Of a DNA stretch of 64,000 nucleotides, positions 41,614 through 49,531 are shown one piece after another (the stretch's first letter is position 1; each line of letters starts with the position of its first letter). The stretch covers positions 485,406 through 549,405 of the forward strand of contig NZ_BNCJ01000001.1 of the NCBI RefSeq assembly GCF_014656415.1. The letters are read 5' to 3'. A program made the position numbers and the translations under genes. The notes under the pieces were generated by a model. The model was not told the DNA's origin. It searched no databases and saw nothing but the letters and a program-made list of their open reading frames with translations. This DNA is from Seohaeicola zhoushanensis. GTDB taxonomy: Bacteria; Pseudomonadota; Alphaproteobacteria; Rhodobacterales; Rhodobacteraceae.

Positions 41614-42726
41614 ATGCGCCTCACCCCCTTGCGACTGGCGACACGGCTTGTGGCCATGCTGCTGTTGCTCGCCGGTGCGGCGTCGGCCGAGGTGCGCATC
41701 AAGGACATCGCCATGTTCGAGGGCGTGCGCGAGAACCAGCTGGTGGGCTACGGCCTCGTCGTCGGCCTGAACGGCACCGGCGACCGGCTGCGCAACAGCC
41801 CCTTCACCGAGAAGAGCATCAAGGGGATGCTCGAACGTCTCGGCGTCGGCAACCTCACCGACGACGAACTCAAGACCGCCAATACCGCCGCCGTCATGGT
41901 CACCGCCATGCTGCCGCCCTTCGCGCGGCGCGGCTCGACCATCGACGTGGTCGTTTCCTCGCTCGGCGACGCCAGCAGCCTGCGCGGCGGCACCCTGGTC
42001 GTGACCCCGCTCACCGGTGCCGACGGCGAGGTCTATGCCGTGGCCCAGGGCCCGATCGCGGTGGCCGGCTTCGCGGCCCAGGGCCTCAACGCCTCCATCG
42101 TCGAGGGGGTGCCCACCGTCGCCCGGATCGAGAACGGCGCCACGGTCGAGAACGAGATCGGTTTCCGCCTGAGTGAACTCACCTCGCTGCGCATCGCCCT
42201 GCGCAACCCGGATTTCACCACCGCCGTGCGCATCGCCGAGGCCATCAACGCCAAGCTTGGCGGCCGCCGCGCCGCTGCGCTCGACCCCTCGACGGTCGAG
42301 ATCGACATCTTCGACAAGGCCAATATCCCCGGCCTGATGGCTGACGTGGAAAACCTCACCGTGCAGCCCGACACCCCGGCCAAGGTGGTGATCGACGCGC
42401 GCTCGGGCACCATCGTCATCGGCGCCAATGTCCGCATCGACCAGATCGCGGTCAGCCAGGGCGGGCTTACCGTCATCGTCAAGGAAGAGATGAAGGTGAG
42501 CCAGCCCGAGCCCATCTCGATCGGCGGCACCACGGTCGTCGTGCCCGACACCACCGTGGTGGTCGACGAGAAGGAAACCAAGTTCACCATCCTCGAAGGC
42601 GACGTGAGCCTGCAACGCCTGGTTGACGGGCTGAACGCCATCGGCCTCGGCGCGACCGAGACCATTTCGATCCTCCAGGCCATCAAGGCCGCCGGCGCGC
42701 TGCACGCCGATCTCGAAATCATCTGA
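41614..42726 (+). CDS. flgI: Flagellar P-ring protein FlgI
   Basis: FlgI forms the periplasmic P-ring. The 370-residue product has a signal peptide (about 1-25, ending ASA). The highly conserved N-terminus of the mature protein reads VRIKDIAMFEGVRENQLVGY with GLVVGLNGTGD. Later motifs include NTAAVMVTAMLPPFARRGS and the C-terminal LVDGLNAIGLGATETISILQ. It leads flgI-flgJ-flgN. Confidence 0.97.
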   Translation: MRLTPLRLATRLVAMLLLLAGAASAEVRIKDIAMFEGVRENQLVGYGLVVGLNGTGDRLRNSPFTEKSIKGMLERLGVGNLTDDELKTANTAAVMVTAMLPPFARRGSTIDVVVSSLGDASSLRGGTLVVTPLTGADGEVYAVAQGPIAVAGFAAQGLNASIVEGVPTVARIENGATVENEIGFRLSELTSLRIALRNPDFTTAVRIAEAINAKLGGRRAAALDPSTVEIDIFDKANIPGLMADVENLTVQPDTPAKVVIDARSGTIVIGANVRIDQIAVSQGGLTVIVKEEMKVSQPEPISIGGTTVVVPDTTVVVDEKETKFTILEGDVSLQRLVDGLNAIGLGATETISILQAIKAAGALHADLEII

Positions 42727-42735
42727 GGCCCGGCC

Positions 42736-43065
42736 ATGAAACTCATCGGAACCCCGGCCCCCTCGCTCCAGGTCGCCACCGCCCGCCTGCAGGCCCAGGC
42801 GGAAAAGGCCGCCTCGCCCGAGGCGAAGAAGGCCGCGCGCGAGTTCGAGGCGGTGTTCCTCACCCAGACCGTCGACGAGATGCTGAAGAGCGTCGACATC
42901 GGCAGCTTTGGCGGTGGTGAGGCGGAAGAGACCTGGCGCTCGTTCCTGGCCCGCGCCTATGCCGACCAGATCGCCGAGCAGAATTCCACCGGCATCGCCC
43001 GCAGCGTGCTGCAGACCATCGCCGCCTACGAGACCGCCACCAAGGCGCAGGAGCCACAGAAATGA
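42736..43065 (+). CDS. Rod-binding protein (FlgJ N-terminal type)
   Basis: A 109-residue protein equal to the rod-cap half of FlgJ: AAREFEAVFLTQTVDEMLKS, then DIGSFGGGEAEETWRSFLAR and AYADQIAEQN. It has no muramidase domain. The peptidoglycan-opening job is probably done by the transglycosylase encoded at 5279-6058. Its stop overlaps the start of the FlgN-like gene by 4 bp. Confidence 0.88.
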   Translation: MKLIGTPAPSLQVATARLQAQAEKAASPEAKKAAREFEAVFLTQTVDEMLKSVDIGSFGGGEAEETWRSFLARAYADQIAEQNSTGIARSVLQTIAAYETATKAQEPQK

Positions 43066-43457
43066 CCGCCGCGTCCCTGATCATCGAACGTCTCACCCGG
43101 GTCCTGCACGACGAGATCGCCGCCATCGGCGCCGGGCAGCTGGAAACCGTGCGCGAACTCTACCCGGAAAAACTCTCGCTCTACGAAGAACTCGAGGCCC
43201 AGACCGAACACGTCGAGCGTCAACTCCAGTCGGCCACGCCCGAGGCGCAGGAGCTGCGCGCGAGCCTTGAAGTGCTGCATGGATTGATCCGAAAAGACCA
43301 TGCATTGCTGCAACAACTGACCAATGCAACCGAACGCGTGGTGAAGGAGTTGAACCGCATCCGCGACCGCCACGGGCTCGGCGGCATTTACGAGGCGAGC
43401 GGAAGTCTTCGCCCGCAGGTTGTGGCGCGTCCGCAACAGGTTGACGAAACGATTTAA
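43062..43457 (+). CDS. FlgN-like junction-protein chaperone
   Basis: A 131-residue, mostly helical protein (SLIIERLTRVLHDEIAAIGA, LYPEKLSLYEELEAQTEHVE, HGLIRKDHALLQQLTNATER). Size, helix pattern and position match FlgN, the export chaperone for FlgK and FlgL. Sequence identity in this family is low, so the name is tentative. Its stop (TAA, 43455-43457) lies only 4 bp from the flagellin CtrA-type box. Confidence 0.7.
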   Translation: MTAASLIIERLTRVLHDEIAAIGAGQLETVRELYPEKLSLYEELEAQTEHVERQLQSATPEAQELRASLEVLHGLIRKDHALLQQLTNATERVVKELNRIRDRHGLGGIYEASGSLRPQVVARPQQVDETI

Positions 43458-43461
43458 ATTT

Positions 43462-43476
43462 TTAACCCAGCGTTAA
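43462..43476 (+). promoter_or_regulatory. CtrA-type box upstream of the flagellin gene
   Basis: TTAA-CCCAGCG-TTAA is an exact match to the established CtrA consensus TTAA-N7-TTAA. It lies 84 bp before the flagellin start. The FtcR-like protein at 40681 has a CtrA-type DNA-binding domain and could read the same site. Confidence 0.65.
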
Positions 43477-43560
43477 CGTTTGGCTCCAATCTCTCCCGTT
43501 ACGGGCAGGTCCCGTTTTCGTCAGAAAGACGATTACGAGAGAAAATAACAGGAGCAGAAA

Positions 43561-44397
43561 ATGTCCTCCATTCTCACCAACAACTCGGCAATGACCGCGT
43601 TGCAAACGCTGCAAACCATCAACAAGGGCCTCGATCAGACCCAGGGCCGCATCAGCTCGGGCCTGAAGATCACGTCCGGCAAGGACAACGCGGCCTATTT
43701 CTCGATCTCCGAAACCATGACCGGCGACTCCGGCATGTACAAGGCGATCGACGAAAGCCTGACCCTGATGGTCAACTCGGTTTCGACTGCCCGCCTGGGT
43801 TCGGAAACCATCAAGGACGTCGCTCAAGAATTTGCCGAGCGCGTCGCGTTTGCCCAGGGTGGCACTGCCGAGGTCCGCGCCGACGTCCAGGCCGAACTCG
43901 ATGAACTCGTGGCTCGTATCCAGACCACGATTTCGCAGTCGACCTTCAACGGCGCCAACCTCGTGTCCGGCTCCGCTACCGTGACCGTCGTGACCGGCAT
44001 CAGCCGCGGCTCGGCAGGCTCGGTGACGACCACCACGATCACCTTCCAGCAGCAGGACCTGGGCGCGATCCTTTCGACCCTGTCCGCCGTCGACCTGACC
44101 GCCAGCTCGACCACCGCGCTGATGGAAGCAGACCTGCAGACCGCGGAAGGCGCGCTCGATGCGGCAATCGCGGCAGCAACGGCCCTCGGCATCGCCGAGA
44201 AGTCGATCGAGACCCAGAAAGAGTTCCTTGGCGCACTGACCGACAAGCTCGACTCCGGTGTGGGTTCGATGGTCGACGCCAACATGGAAGAGGAAGCAGC
44301 CCGCCTGCAGTCGCTCCAGGTTCAGCAGCAACTGGCAACGCAATCGCTCTCGATTGCAAACCAGGCGCCGCAGAACATCCTGAGCCTGTTCCGGTGA
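43561..44397 (+). CDS. fliC: Flagellin
   Basis: The single filament subunit in this window. The 278-residue product is short, with conserved D0/D1 ends: MSSILTNNSAMTALQTLQTI, ISSGLKITSGKDNAAYFSIS and, at the C-terminus, LQSLQVQQQLATQSLSIANQ, then APQNILSLFR. The central variable region is small and rich in Ser/Thr (VVTGISRGSAGSVTTTTITF), which would suit O-glycosylation. GGAGC precedes the ATG. The 5' leader of up to about 80 nt is the expected target of FlbT. Confidence 0.96.
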   Translation: MSSILTNNSAMTALQTLQTINKGLDQTQGRISSGLKITSGKDNAAYFSISETMTGDSGMYKAIDESLTLMVNSVSTARLGSETIKDVAQEFAERVAFAQGGTAEVRADVQAELDELVARIQTTISQSTFNGANLVSGSATVTVVTGISRGSAGSVTTTTITFQQQDLGAILSTLSAVDLTASSTTALMEADLQTAEGALDAAIAAATALGIAEKSIETQKEFLGALTDKLDSGVGSMVDANMEEEAARLQSLQVQQQLATQSLSIANQAPQNILSLFR

Positions 44398-44417
44398 TCT
44401 GATCCCTGACGGCACGT

Positions 44418-44484
44418 CCGGCGGGCTCTCGGGTCCGCCGGCTCTGTCGTTCTAGAACACGGACGGGGCCCGCCACAGGGCCCC
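44418..44484 (+). terminator. Tandem hairpins after the flagellin gene
   Basis: Two perfect 7-bp stems lie after the flagellin stop: CCGGCGG/CCGCCGG (44418-44424 with 44435-44441) and GGGGCCC/GGGCCCC (44465-44471 with 44478-44484). The first is followed by a T-rich stretch (TCTGTCGTTCT). Together they probably end or stabilise the flagellin mRNA before flaF. Confidence 0.6.
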
Positions 44485-44573
44485 CTCCTTCGAGGCAGAA
44501 GCCGAGAACTCCCGCCAAAGGGAGCGCTGGAAAAATCTAACGACGCCAGAACGGCGCGGAGGTACGGCAGAAG

Positions 44574-44972
44574 ATGAGCATTAGTGCTTACAAGCGCACT
44601 TTGCGCGAGGTTGAATCGCCAAGGCAGATGGAACGCCGCATCATGGCGGGCATCACCGGGCGGATGGCCGAACACGCAGAGACTTATGACCTTTCCAAGA
44701 CGACATTCGATCGCGTCACCATCCTGGGCTCGGGCCTGCGCGATGCCCTCGCCGACAACCAGGCGCTCTGGGCGGCGCTGAAGCACGACCTGTCCCAGCC
44801 CGGCAACGCGCTGACGCCGGAACTGCGCGCCGGCCTCCTGTCGCTGGCGATCTGGGTCGAGAAATCCACCCGCTCGATCCTCGGCGGCGCCGGCGGCGTG
44901 CGCGCGCTGGTCGCGGTCAACACCAATATCGTGAATGCCCTTGCCGAAAGCCCACAGCGGCGGAGTGCCTGA
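44574..44972 (+). CDS. flaF: Flagellar biosynthesis regulator FlaF
   Basis: FlaF is a small alphaproteobacterial protein needed for flagellin production, acting opposite to FlbT. The 132-residue product has YKRTLREVESPRQMERRIMA near the start and the family region ALWAALKHDLSQPGNALTPE with LRAGLLSLAIWVEKSTRSIL. GGAGG lies about 10 nt before the ATG. The flbT gene follows after 3 nt. Confidence 0.93.
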   Translation: MSISAYKRTLREVESPRQMERRIMAGITGRMAEHAETYDLSKTTFDRVTILGSGLRDALADNQALWAALKHDLSQPGNALTPELRAGLLSLAIWVEKSTRSILGGAGGVRALVAVNTNIVNALAESPQRRSA

Positions 44973-44975
44973 GCG

Positions 44976-45431
44976 ATGGTCCTCAAGCTCACACTCAAGC
45001 CCTACGAACGCTTCATCGTCAACGGCTGTGCCATGCGCAACTCGGGCCGCCGCCACAGCATCGTGATCGAGGCCCAGGCCGACGTCGTGCGCGGCAAGGA
45101 CCTGCTCGATTCCTCGCAGGCCGTGACGGTGGTCAACAAGGTCTATTTCCTGATCCAGACCGCGCTGACCCGCGCCGACCTGCGCGAGAAGCTGGTGCCG
45201 ATGATCCAGCAGAACCTGGCCGAGATCGCCACCGTCTTTGGTCCGCCGACCGTGGGCCATATCTTCGAGGCGGCGAATTACGTAAGTAAATCGGATTTCT
45301 ACAAGGCCCTGCGCCATCTCAAGCCGGTGCTGGAATACGAGAATGAACTGCTGAACCATATCAGCGCGTCGCAGGCCGAGGCCGAAGCCCTGGCCGGGGA
45401 CACGCCCCATGACGAAAAGGTGGCGGGATGA
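44976..45431 (+). CDS. flbT: Flagellin mRNA regulator FlbT
   Basis: FlbT binds the 5' leader of flagellin mRNA and controls its stability or translation. The 151-residue product has the family sequence LKLTLKPYERFIVNGCAMRN and LVPMIQQNLAEIATVFGPPT. It overlaps the following DUF1217 gene by 4 bp. Confidence 0.95.
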   Translation: MVLKLTLKPYERFIVNGCAMRNSGRRHSIVIEAQADVVRGKDLLDSSQAVTVVNKVYFLIQTALTRADLREKLVPMIQQNLAEIATVFGPPTVGHIFEAANYVSKSDFYKALRHLKPVLEYENELLNHISASQAEAEALAGDTPHDEKVAG

Positions 45432-46249
45432 TCTCCATATCGGGAATGTCGAGTTTTCTCGCGCTCAAGCTGGCCGACCGGACCGAGGACTTTCAAAAGG
45501 AACAGATCCGCAATTCGTTCCAGCATTCGCGGGCAATCGAAATCTTCAAGGAACGGATCTCCGACGTCGAGACCGTCGATCAGCTGGTCGAGGACAACGA
45601 CCTCTATACCTTCGTCATGCGCGCCTTCGATCTCGAGGATCAGATCTTCGGCAAGGCGCTGGTCAAGAAGGCTCTGAAAAGTGACAAGGACGACCGCGAG
45701 TCACTTATCAACCGGCTGACCGATCCGCGGATGCGCGAAATGTTCGACGTGCTCGGCTTTACCGAGAACGGCACCAAGAACCTCAATACCATCCTGACCG
45801 GCTGGCAGACCCGTCTCGTCGAAAGGTACATCGACACCCAATTCGTCAACGGGCTCGCCGAACAGAACGAGACGGTCGGCGCCGCGCTCCAGTTCCGCCG
45901 CAAGGCTGCGGATATAGAAAGCCCCTTCGATATCCTCAAGGACACCGACCTGTCCAAGTTCGTCCGCACGGTCCTCGGCCTGCCCGCGGAGTCCGCGCAA
46001 ATGGACATCGACCGGCAAGCGACCTTTCTCGAGGCCCGCCTGGACTTCGACAAGCTACAAGACCCGGCCGAGGTGGAAGCGATGATCACCCGCTTCTCGA
46101 TCGTATCCGATGCCCTGAATTCGACCGCCGCTCTGAACAACGTCGTGGTCCAGATGATGAGCAGCGCCGTCAGCGCCGGCAGCGGCGACAGTTTTACGCC
46201 TATTACGATAGACATAACATCGATCTCCTTGATGAGATCCACATACTGA
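45428..46249 (+). CDS. DUF1217-type flagellar protein
   Basis: A 273-residue protein with the DUF1217 pattern: FQKEQIRNSFQHSRAIEIFK, DLYTFVMRAFDLEDQIFGKA and LINRLTDPRMREMFDVLGFT. Such proteins occur in alphaproteobacterial flagellar clusters, but their role is not established. The family name is from memory. Its start is coupled to the flbT stop. It is the last gene of the flagellar block on this side. Confidence 0.8.
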   Translation: MISISGMSSFLALKLADRTEDFQKEQIRNSFQHSRAIEIFKERISDVETVDQLVEDNDLYTFVMRAFDLEDQIFGKALVKKALKSDKDDRESLINRLTDPRMREMFDVLGFTENGTKNLNTILTGWQTRLVERYIDTQFVNGLAEQNETVGAALQFRRKAADIESPFDILKDTDLSKFVRTVLGLPAESAQMDIDRQATFLEARLDFDKLQDPAEVEAMITRFSIVSDALNSTAALNNVVVQMMSSAVSAGSGDSFTPITIDITSISLMRSTY

Positions 46250-46343
46250 ATAACAACAGGCAAGAACCGTGACCAAAGGTGCAGTGAACGGGCAGGGCAG
46301 GCCCGGATAAGTGCCTCGGGATCGCGGCAAAGGGCACAGAACC

Positions 46344-46490
46344 ATGCAAGACCGCGAAAAACGGCAGGATACCCGCATTCCCAAGACAGGCCGCGCCCGC
46401 GCGACGGCCCTGCCCGATCCGGGCCTGGCGCCATCGCTCCTCGGCGCGCTCGTGGTCGCGCTGGCCGCCCTGAACCAGATCTGCAAATGA
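46344..46490 (+). CDS. Possible small protein with one hydrophobic segment
   Basis: A 48-residue frame starting MQDREKRQDTRIPKTGRARA and ending in a hydrophobic stretch (SLLGALVVALAALNQICK). It sits in the 292-bp gap between the DUF1217 gene and the receiver gene. AGGG lies about 10 nt upstream of the ATG. A charged start followed by a hydrophobic tail is reasonable for a small membrane protein. There is no other evidence. Confidence 0.35.
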   Translation: MQDREKRQDTRIPKTGRARATALPDPGLAPSLLGALVVALAALNQICK

Positions 46491-46541
46491 TGCCGCGCCC
46501 GGCCATTCTGTCGGTTGCCCAAGCTTCGGACGAGAGATTCC

Positions 46542-46931
46542 ATGGAACTGAAACGCATTCTCCACGCTGACGACGATCCCGACATCCGGGAAATCGTCCA
46601 GATGTCGCTCGATTTCTTCGGTGACTTCGAGCTCCTGCAATTCCCCGACGGCGCCAGTGCCTTCGAGGCCTTCCAGGACTTCAAGCCGCAGCTCCTGTTG
46701 CTCGACTACATGATGCCCGGCATGACCGGCCCCGAGCTTTGGCAGAACATTGCCAAGGTCGAGGGCTACGACCGCATCCCGGCAATCTTTCTCACCGCCA
46801 AGGCCGAAGCCTCGGTCTCGGAAGTGCTTATGCTCAAGGGCGCGGCGGCGGTGATCCTGAAACCCTTCACCCCCGACACGCTGGTCAAGGAGATCCAGTC
46901 GATCTGGGAAAGCTGGAACGCCAAGCGATAG
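46542..46931 (+). CDS. Single-domain response regulator
   Basis: A 129-residue stand-alone receiver (CheY-like). The acidic pocket is Asp10-Asp12, the phospho-acceptor is Asp55 in LLLLDYMMPGMTG, and Lys107 is in ILKPF. There is no output domain. It lies upstream of the CHASE-PAS kinase, the receiver-GGDEF-like gene and the Hpt gene. It may be a phosphate shuttle or sink of that relay, or act on the flagellar motor. The ATG at 46542 was chosen over an upstream frame extension. Confidence 0.88.
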   Translation: MELKRILHADDDPDIREIVQMSLDFFGDFELLQFPDGASAFEAFQDFKPQLLLLDYMMPGMTGPELWQNIAKVEGYDRIPAIFLTAKAEASVSEVLMLKGAAAVILKPFTPDTLVKEIQSIWESWNAKR

Positions 46932-47055
46932 AGCCATGTCCGCGAACCCCTGCCATCAGCCAGCACTTCTGCCAGCCCCGGCCGCCGTGGGATTGGGCAG
47001 GTGCCGCCAGGGCAGGGGGGGATTGCGCCCCCAATGCGGGCAATGGCACGGACCC

Positions 47056-47070
47056 GCCACATTTCTGCCC
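47056..47070 (+). promoter_or_regulatory. CACATTTC-type element upstream of the CHASE-PAS kinase
   Basis: GCCACATTTCTGCCC is identical over 15 nt to 49411-49425, upstream of the receiver-GGDEF-like gene. Both copies are followed by ATTC with a 1-nt shift. A 12-nt version (CACATTTCCGCC) precedes the first kinase gene on the minus strand. It is 90 nt from this gene's start. The gap 46932-47159 shows nothing else. Confidence 0.45.
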
Positions 47071-47159
47071 ATTCCGTTCGTAAAACAAGAACAAGAGGCG
47101 GCGAATTTCCGAACCTCGAAAGCCTCAGACAGACCGCATGGTGAGCACGGGTTGGTGAC

Positions 47160-49322
47160 ATGATCTGGAAATTCGCCCGCAATATCTCGCATTCCTACGT
47201 GACCTTCGCCACGTCGGTGGCGGTCATCTGCCTGAGCGTCGGCTTCATCCTGATGCAGCGCGAAGATGCCAGCTATCTCAAGGGTCAGCGGATCGCAGCC
47301 AATGCCGAGATCCGCCAGACCGCCAACGAACTGCGCGAGAAGCTCTTCGGCATGGGCCTCGTCGCCGAACGGCTGGCGGCCTTCGCCCGCAACAACGATA
47401 CCTATTCGCAAGAGGCGATCGATCAGATCGGCGGACAGCTGGTCCGCCATCACCCCGAGGTCATCTCGGTCGCCCTCGCGCCCGACCTGGTGGTGAGCCA
47501 CGTCACGCCGCGTACCGGCAACCAGAAGGTGGTGGGAACGATCTACTGGCAGGTTCCCGGCCAGTTCGTCGGCATCGCCCGCGCCTACCGCGACCGCGCG
47601 CCCGTCTTCGTCGGGCCGATCAACCTGTTGCAGGGCGGACGCGGCTATATCCTGCGCTACCCGGTGTTCAAGCCGGGCAAGTATTCCGACACCGGTAATT
47701 TCTGGGGCGTCGTCTCGGTTGTCCTGGCCGAGAAGGGCCTGCTTCCGGCCCGCGCAGCGGACCCGCACACCGGCGAGCTGCCGCCCCGTGTCGCCCTGCG
47801 CGAAATCAGCCGCGACGGCCGGCCCCGCCAGCACCTGGCCGGCGATCCCTCGGTCTTCGCCTCGAACCCGGTCACCGAGACGATTTCCGTTGTCGGCGGT
47901 CATTGGCAGATCGCCGCGGTTCCCGCCGGCGGCTGGGCTGCCCATTCGCCGCGCAGCCCCTGGATCGTCGGGTCTGCGGCGCTGATCAGCATCCTGCTCG
48001 CCTCGGCGATCCTGATGATCCGCCACTATGCAGTGAAGAGCCACGAGACCTTCAACGTCCTCTCCCACGCCATCGAATCGCTGGAGGAGGGCTTCCTGCT
48101 CTTCGACCGCGACAACAAGCTGCTGATGGCGAACAAGCGCGTCGCCGAATACTACCGGATCGCGCCCGAGAAACTGGTGCCGGGCCTGCCCTATGACGAG
48201 ATGGTGCGCCACGCGATCCGCCGCCAGCCGGCCGAGACCGTCGAGGGCACCGTCGTCGAGCTTCCGGGCGCCGAGGTCACGCTCAACGCCGAAATGGCCG
48301 AAATGGCCGAGGCCGAGGACGGTGTGCAGCAGCTGGTCGACGGCCGCTGGCTCAAGACCTCGAACGCCGTGACGCCCGAGGGTTATATCGTCGGCGTCCG
48401 CTTCGACGTCTCTGCGCAGAAATCGGCCCAGCTCGCCGCCGAGGCCGCCACCCGCCAGCAGTCCGAGTTCCTCAGCACCGTCTCGCACGAGTTGCGCACG
48501 CCGCTGACCGCCATCGCCGGCCGCGCCGCCTTCCTCGCCAAGGCGGGCAACCTGCCGGCGTCCAAGCAGCTGATGGCCGCGATCCGCAAGGACGAGCCCG
48601 ACCTCGCCGAGATCGAAAACCTCGCCCAGGCGCAGATCGAGTCGATCGCCGGCCAGGGCCAGAAGATCATCAACGCGTCGGAACTGCTGCTGAGCCTGGT
48701 CAACGACCTGCTCGACTGGGCCAAGGCCGAGGGCAGCGAGCTCAAGGTCGTGCCCGAGGTGGTGCTGGCCAACGACATCGCGGTGAACATCGTCGACGAG
48801 ATGAAGATCCAGGCCCAGGCCAAGGGTCTGTCGCTGATCTGCATGTGCGCCCCGGCCCGCGTCATGGCCGACCCGTCGCGCCTGCGGCAGGTGATCTACA
48901 ACCTCGTCGGCAACGCCATCAAGTTCACCAACAAGGGCACCATCACCGTCACCGTGCGCAACAAGGGCGCGCGGGTGATCATCGGGGTCGAGGACACCGG
49001 CGTCGGCATCGCGCAGGAGAACATCGACATGATCTTCGAGCGCTTCAAGCAGGTCGACGGCTCGGACACCCGGTCCTTCGGCGGCTTCGGTCTCGGCCTC
49101 ACCATCGCGCGCCGGATCGTCGAGCTCCACGGCGGCCGCCTGACCGTGACCAGCAAGCTGGGCGAGGGCAGCCGTTTCGAATTCGACCTTCCCAAGGCCA
49201 GCGCAGCCGCCTCGCAGGCCGCTACCAAGGCCGCCGAAAAGGCCGAGCGCGAAGCCCGCACCGCCGCCGCGCTCGCCGAGCACGAAGCCGACGACAGCAG
49301 CCTAGAAACCGCGCGAACCTGA
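47160..49322 (+). CDS. CHASE-PAS sensor histidine kinase
   Basis: A 720-residue membrane sensor kinase. A first membrane helix (about 13-33) and a second (about 268-288) flank a periplasmic CHASE-type domain (FVGPINLLQGGRGYILRYPV near 150-169). A PAS domain follows (about 296-415), then HisKA with His443 in STVSHELRTPLT and an HATPase domain (NLVGNAIKF, DTGVGIAQ, GGFGLGL). The C-terminal tail is Ala/Glu-rich. There is no fused receiver, so it would need separate receivers such as those at 46542 and 49532, possibly with the Hpt at 50509. The ligand is unknown. Confidence 0.9.
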   Translation: MIWKFARNISHSYVTFATSVAVICLSVGFILMQREDASYLKGQRIAANAEIRQTANELREKLFGMGLVAERLAAFARNNDTYSQEAIDQIGGQLVRHHPEVISVALAPDLVVSHVTPRTGNQKVVGTIYWQVPGQFVGIARAYRDRAPVFVGPINLLQGGRGYILRYPVFKPGKYSDTGNFWGVVSVVLAEKGLLPARAADPHTGELPPRVALREISRDGRPRQHLAGDPSVFASNPVTETISVVGGHWQIAAVPAGGWAAHSPRSPWIVGSAALISILLASAILMIRHYAVKSHETFNVLSHAIESLEEGFLLFDRDNKLLMANKRVAEYYRIAPEKLVPGLPYDEMVRHAIRRQPAETVEGTVVELPGAEVTLNAEMAEMAEAEDGVQQLVDGRWLKTSNAVTPEGYIVGVRFDVSAQKSAQLAAEAATRQQSEFLSTVSHELRTPLTAIAGRAAFLAKAGNLPASKQLMAAIRKDEPDLAEIENLAQAQIESIAGQGQKIINASELLLSLVNDLLDWAKAEGSELKVVPEVVLANDIAVNIVDEMKIQAQAKGLSLICMCAPARVMADPSRLRQVIYNLVGNAIKFTNKGTITVTVRNKGARVIIGVEDTGVGIAQENIDMIFERFKQVDGSDTRSFGGFGLGLTIARRIVELHGGRLTVTSKLGEGSRFEFDLPKASAAASQAATKAAEKAEREARTAAALAEHEADDSSLETART

Positions 49323-49410
49323 GGGCGCAAACCAATGACCGCCGTAGTCCGACAATCGACCATGCAAACGATGAACCGTATGCAACAGCCGGCCTCGGTG
49401 CAGAAAACTT

Positions 49411-49425
49411 GCCACATTTCTGCCC
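49411..49425 (+). promoter_or_regulatory. CACATTTC-type element upstream of the receiver-GGDEF-like gene
   Basis: Exact 15-nt copy of the element at 47056, here 107 nt before the gene start. It is followed by an imperfect stem (CCATTC...GAATGG, about 49426-49449). The 209-bp gap 49323-49531 holds no convincing gene. Confidence 0.45.
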
Positions 49426-49531
49426 CATTCAACTCCAAAGATAATGGAGAATGGGCTTGTCCCGCAAAGCGCAAGTCTTTTGGCGGTATCCGGCATGTGC
49501 GCCGGAACATGGAAAGTAACGAGGCCGAAAC

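Noticed and set aside
43477-43560. Sigma-54 or FliA-type promoter for flagellin
   Set aside because: I looked for TGGC-N8-TTGC-like and TAAA-N15-GCCGATAA-like patterns and found no acceptable match. The CtrA-type box is the better signal.
46936-47163. 75-residue frame between the receiver and kinase genes
   Set aside because: No hydrophobic or conserved pattern. It overlaps the repeated CACATTTC element and the kinase start, so a regulatory region is more likely.
46956-49283. 775-residue open frame antisense to the CHASE-PAS kinase
   Set aside because: Compositionally a shadow frame that mirrors the kinase gene; no signature seen.
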